Below, one piece after another: positions 61,116-64,000 of a stretch of 64,000 nucleotides of DNA. Numbering within the stretch: position 1 is the first letter of the stretch; each line of letters starts with the position of its first letter. Origin of the DNA: an uncultured Oscillospiraceae bacterium (GTDB taxonomy: Bacteria > Bacillota > Clostridia > Oscillospirales > Oscillospiraceae); assembly GCA_947624985.1 (NCBI GenBank), contig CANQMO010000005.1, positions 43,859 through 107,858 of the forward strand, in the 5' to 3' direction. A program made the position numbers and the translations under genes. The notes under the pieces are model-generated. The model was given only the letters and a program-made list of their open reading frames with translations, was not told the origin of the DNA and searched no databases.

Positions 61116-61844
61116 GTGCTTATGATGATCCAGGCAAATAACGTGTCCATGCGGTATCGTATGACGACGGACCGGATCAGCGGTTTGAAGGAATACCTGG
61201 TACAGCTCGTAAAGGGCAAAATCAAATACAAAGACTTCTGGGCGCTGAATGATGTGAGCTTTGACGTGGAAAAAGGCGAAGTGCTTGGTATCATTGGCCG
61301 CAACGGCGCCGGTAAATCCACGCTTTTGAAGGTGATATCCGGTATCCTGAAGCCAACGGGCGGCAGCGTGACGGTCAACGGTACGGTAGTGCCCATGCTG
61401 GAACTGGGCAGCGGATTCGATTTCGATCTGACCGGACGGGAGAATATCTTTCTCAACGGGGCCATTCTCGGCTATTCGGAGGATTTCCTGAAAGAGAAGT
61501 ATGATGAGATCGTGGCCTTCTCGGAACTCGGTCCGTTCATCAACGTGCCGCTGCGGAACTATTCCTCCGGCATGATCATGCGTCTGGCCTTCTCCGTGGC
61601 CACGGTGGTCAACCCGGATATCCTCATCGTGGACGAGATCCTGGCCGTGGGCGACGCGGCGTTTCAGGAGAAGAGCAAGCAGCGCATGCTGGAGCTGATG
61701 GGCGGGGGCACGACGGTGCTCTTCGTCTCCCACTCGCTGGATCAGATCCGGGAGATGTGCGACAAGGTGCTCTGGCTCGACCACGGCAAAACGGTGATGC
61801 TGGGGGAGACGACGCCGGTCTGCGACGCCTATGAGAACGTTTGA
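61116..61844 (+). CDS. wzt: Polysaccharide ABC exporter ATPase (Wzt/TagH type, short form)
   Basis: A 242-residue ATPase: Walker A GRNGAGKST, the polysaccharide-specific VPMLELGSGFDFDLTGRENI, signature YSSGMIMRLAFSVAT and Walker B LIVDEILAVGDAAFQ. It lacks the C-terminal carbohydrate-binding domain of long Wzt proteins, so termination cap recognition, if any, must reside elsewhere. GTG at 61116 has AAAGGA six bases upstream; ATG codons at 61122 and 61125 are alternatives. It pairs with the permease to export the finished lipid-linked polymer. Confidence 0.93.
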   Translation: MLMMIQANNVSMRYRMTTDRISGLKEYLVQLVKGKIKYKDFWALNDVSFDVEKGEVLGIIGRNGAGKSTLLKVISGILKPTGGSVTVNGTVVPMLELGSGFDFDLTGRENIFLNGAILGYSEDFLKEKYDEIVAFSELGPFINVPLRNYSSGMIMRLAFSVATVVNPDILIVDEILAVGDAAFQEKSKQRMLELMGGGTTVLFVSHSLDQIREMCDKVLWLDHGKTVMLGETTPVCDAYENV

Positions 61845-61905
61845 CACGCAACTGTAGATATTGTGTCCCGCGGGCGTTTTTTCTCCACAAAATGTGTTTT
61901 CGCCA

Positions 61906-61934
61906 TTGACAAGGCCCGGAGGGCGTGTTATAAT
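61906..61934 (+). promoter_or_regulatory. Consensus promoter of the pyrC-carB operon
   Basis: TTGACA (61906-61911), 17 bp, TATAAT (61929-61934), a perfect consensus. Start of transcription is expected near 61941. Confidence 0.92.
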
Positions 61935-61941
61935 CGCGCAA

Positions 61942-61967
61942 ACGGCGGTCCGGAGACGGAACGCCGT
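61942..61967 (+). promoter_or_regulatory. 5'-terminal leader hairpin of pyrC (possible PyrR-like site)
   Basis: Six pairs (61942-61947 with 61962-61967), one G/A mismatch, four more pairs and a GAGA loop. The sequence GGTCCGGAGA resembles the PyrR-binding consensus ARUCCNGNGA, but the following bases fit poorly. No terminator lies between it and the start codon, so any control would act on translation or message stability. Confidence 0.35.
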
Positions 61968-61996
61968 GTGCAATGTCCTGAAGGGAGGGAGACGTC

Positions 61997-63208
61997 TTGC
62001 GGAGCATTGGCATGAGCGGATGGACGCCGGACACGTTTTCCCGTTTCATCACCCGTTCCGGCGGGTCAGTTGCTCCTTTTTGGGAGTGTGACAAAGGTGA
62101 ATATGTTTTATTTCCCGGTTTTTGCGATGTGCATGTGCATTTTCGCGAACCGGGATTTTCTTATAAAGAGACCATCGCCACCGGCTCCGCCGCGGCGGCC
62201 CGGGGCGGCTATACCGCCGTGTGCGCCATGCCCAATCTGGACCCGGTGCCGGACAGCGCCGGGACCCTCGCTGTCCAGCGGGAGATCATCCGCCGGGACG
62301 CCCGCGTACATGTGTACCCATACGGCGCCATCACCGCCGGGGAGAAGGGGGAACGGCTGGCCGAAATGGAGGCCATGGCCCCGTATGTGGCGGCCTTCTC
62401 CGACGACGGGCGCGGCGTCCAGTCCGAGGATATGATGCGCGCGGCCATGGTAAAGGCGAAGAGCCTGGGCAAGATCATCGCCGCGCACTGTGAGGACAAC
62501 GCCCTGCTGGACGGCGGTTATATCCACGCCGGGGACTACGCCAGGGCCCACGGACACCGGGGCATCCCATCCGAGAGCGAGTGGCGGCAGATCGAGCGCG
62601 ATCTGCGCCTGGCCAGGGAGACCGGCTGCGCCTATCATGTGTGCCATATCTCTACCAGAGAGAGCGTCGCCCTCATCCGCCGGGCCAAAGCGGAGGGCGT
62701 GGACGTCACATGCGAGACGGCCCCGCACTATCTGCTGCTGGATGAAAACGACATGCAGGAGGACGGACGGTTCAAGATGAACCCGCCCCTGCGCGCGAAG
62801 GAGGACCGGGAGGCTTTGCTGGAGGGCCTGTGCGACGGTACCGTTGACATGATCGCCACGGACCACGCCCCCCACAGCGAGCCGGAGAAGTCCCGGGGCC
62901 TGGCCGGCAGCGCCATGGGCGTGGTGGGGCTGGAGACGGCGTTCCCCATGCTGTACACATACCTTGTAAGACCCGGCGTCATCACGCTGGAAAAGCTCGT
63001 GGCGCTTTTGGCGGAAAATCCCCGCAGGCGGTTCGGCATACCCATTGGAGAGGACTTCTCTGTGTGGGAGCTGAGCAGGCCGTACACCGTCGACCCGGCG
63101 GCGTTCGCCTCCAGGGGGCGGGCCACGCCCTTCGCCGGGCGCCGGGCGTACGGGTCCTGCCGCCTCACCGTCTGTGACGGCAGGGTCGTTTATCAGAGCG
63201 GGCAATAG
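61997..63208 (+). CDS. pyrC: Dihydroorotase
   Basis: A 403-residue amidohydrolase catalysing carbamoyl-aspartate to dihydroorotate in pyrimidine synthesis. Zinc ligands are visible in [15 protein letters not shown] (HxH), the later histidine in AAHCEDN, CHIST, and the catalytic Asp in ATDHAPHS. The N-terminus is shortened, with little sequence before the metal motif. I start at the TTG at 61997, eight bases from AGGGAGG; the ATG at 62012 lacks such a site. It is followed 28 bases later by carB. Confidence 0.93.
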   Translation: MRSIGMSGWTPDTFSRFITRSGGSVAPFWECDKGEYVLFPGFCDVHVHFREPGFSYKETIATGSAAAARGGYTAVCAMPNLDPVPDSAGTLAVQREIIRRDARVHVYPYGAITAGEKGERLAEMEAMAPYVAAFSDDGRGVQSEDMMRAAMVKAKSLGKIIAAHCEDNALLDGGYIHAGDYARAHGHRGIPSESEWRQIERDLRLARETGCAYHVCHISTRESVALIRRAKAEGVDVTCETAPHYLLLDENDMQEDGRFKMNPPLRAKEDREALLEGLCDGTVDMIATDHAPHSEPEKSRGLAGSAMGVVGLETAFPMLYTYLVRPGVITLEKLVALLAENPRRRFGIPIGEDFSVWELSRPYTVDPAAFASRGRATPFAGRRAYGSCRLTVCDGRVVYQSGQ

Positions 63209-63236
63209 ATCATCAGCTATATTTCGGAGGACAATC

Positions 63237-64000
63237 ATGGCAAAGAGAACAGACATCAAAAAAGTGCTCATCATCGGCTCCGGCCCCATCGTCATCGGTC
63301 AGGCGGCGGAGTTCGACTACGCCGGGACACAGGCGTGTCTGGCGCTGAAGGAGGAGGGGTATGAGGTCATACTTTGCAACTCCAACCCCGCCACCATCAT
63401 GACCGACACGGCCATCGCTGACAAGGTGTACATGGAGCCGCTGACGCTGGAATACGTCGCGAAGATCCTCCGCTACGAGCGGCCCGACGCCATCATCCCC
63501 GGTATCGGCGGCCAGACCGGGCTGAACTTGGCCATGCAGCTGGAGAAGAAGGGCGTGCTGCGGGAGTGCCGGGTGGAGCTGCTGGGTACCCCCAGCCAGA
63601 GCATTGAACGGGCGGAGGACCGGGAGCTTTTCAAGGAGATGTGCCAGTCCATCGGGGAGCCCGTGATCCCCTCCGAGATCACCTACGGTATCGAGGAAGC
63701 GAAGAAAGCGGCGGCGGAGATCGGCTACCCGGTGGTGCTGCGGCCCGCGTTCACCCTGGGCGGCACCGGCGGCGGCTTCGCCAACGATGAGGAGGAGCTC
63801 GTCGAGATCGGCCTCAACGCCTTTAAGCTCTCGCCGGTCCATCAGGTGCTGGTGGAGAAGAGCGTGAAGGGGTATAAGGAGATCGAGTTTGAGGTCATGC
63901 GCGACTGCTACGACCACACCATCACCATCTGCGGCATGGAGAACGTGGACCCGGTGGGCGTGCACACCGGCGACTCCATCGTGGTGGCGCCCATCCTGTC
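63237..64000 (+). CDS. carB: Carbamoyl-phosphate synthase large subunit (3' partial)
   Basis: Open from the ATG at 63237 to the window end without a stop, so only about 254 residues are seen of roughly 1,060. The N-terminus reads [20 protein letters not shown] and continues with [31 protein letters not shown] and [11 protein letters not shown], all hallmarks of CarB, before the first ATP-grasp domain ([20 protein letters not shown]). It makes carbamoyl phosphate for pyrimidines and arginine. GGAGGA precedes the start. Its position after pyrC indicates a pyrimidine operon that continues beyond the window. Confidence 0.97.
   Translation, partial: MAKRTDIKKVLIIGSGPIVIGQAAEFDYAGTQACLALKEEGYEVILCNSNPATIMTDTAIADKVYMEPLTLEYVAKILRYERPDAIIPGIGGQTGLNLAMQLEKKGVLRECRVELLGTPSQSIERAEDRELFKEMCQSIGEPVIPSEITYGIEEAKKAAAEIGYPVVLRPAFTLGGTGGGFANDEEELVEIGLNAFKLSPVHQVLVEKSVKGYKEIEFEVMRDCYDHTITICGMENVDPVGVHTGDSIVVAPIL

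Noticed and set aside
61866..61883. Possible terminator after wzt (CCCGCGGG followed by a T-run)
   Set aside because: The palindrome has no loop and would form only a tiny stem. The T-run alone is not sufficient evidence.
1..64000. CRISPR arrays, insertion sequences, integrases or prophage genes
   Set aside because: No spaced repeats, transposase motifs or phage proteins were seen. The only clear duplicated DNA is the 112-base carboligase repeat.

Overview
The window is GC-rich Firmicutes DNA. Support for this: long runs of same-strand, tightly overlapping genes; consensus TTGACA-N17-TATAAT promoters; strong AGGAGG ribosome sites; CCA-encoding tRNA genes; and an enzyme set (BCCT choline transporter, LicC/LicA/LicD, GNB/LNB phosphorylase) typical of gut Clostridia. 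An Oscillospiraceae-type commensal is my best guess, made from gene content and composition only.

Layout. 1-6603: end of an oligopeptide-type ABC operon (ATPase with an unusual membrane tail, plus an ApbE-like protein), then a complete Fbp-type ABC importer. 6626-10119 (minus): an ABC-F ATPase translationally coupled to a cytosolic GH20 hexosaminidase. 10252-10481: tRNA-Ser(UGA) and tRNA-Ser(GCU) with a strong terminator. 10660-12948 (minus): a TetR-controlled ABC-2 exporter with a palindromic operator. 13102-15003: a GH13 cyclomaltodextrinase/neopullulanase. 15047-22181: an AraC regulator and an S51 peptidase facing a sugar ABC importer plus GH112 beta-1,3-galactosyl-N-acetylhexosamine phosphorylase, i.e. 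a mucin/milk-glycan disaccharide module. 22292-23781: HAD phosphatase and dapF. 61997-64000: pyrC and the start of carB, behind a consensus promoter.

The centre, about 24 to 61.8 kb, is one large cell-surface glycopolymer locus. The first part makes GDP-mannose and GDP-D-rhamnose (phosphohexomutase, ManA, ManC, Gmd, Rmd) with GT4 enzymes, including a 1195-residue protein with three GT-B domains in tandem. The second part makes a CDP-linked deoxysugar (RfbF, RfbG, RfbH). It also carries a YerE-like thiamine-diphosphate carboligase and an NAD-dependent reductase, which together predict a branched-chain yersiniose-type sugar. This part has a GT2, a MOP flippase and a GT-C membrane protein that could deliver the sugar outside the membrane. 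The third part is a phosphocholine module: two LicD, a LicC, an HTH-LicC-LicA fusion and a BCCT choline importer. A WbaP-type initiating transferase and a Wzm/Wzt ABC exporter complete the locus.

The most interesting prediction is that these parts build a single phosphocholine-decorated, D-rhamnose-containing polymer carrying a branched 3,6-dideoxy sugar. The locus also shows recombination scars: a 47-codon relic of the YerE-like gene about 1.1 kb upstream of the intact copy, and a visibly AT-richer FkbM methyltransferase gene. All functions are read from motifs and gene context; no database search was possible.
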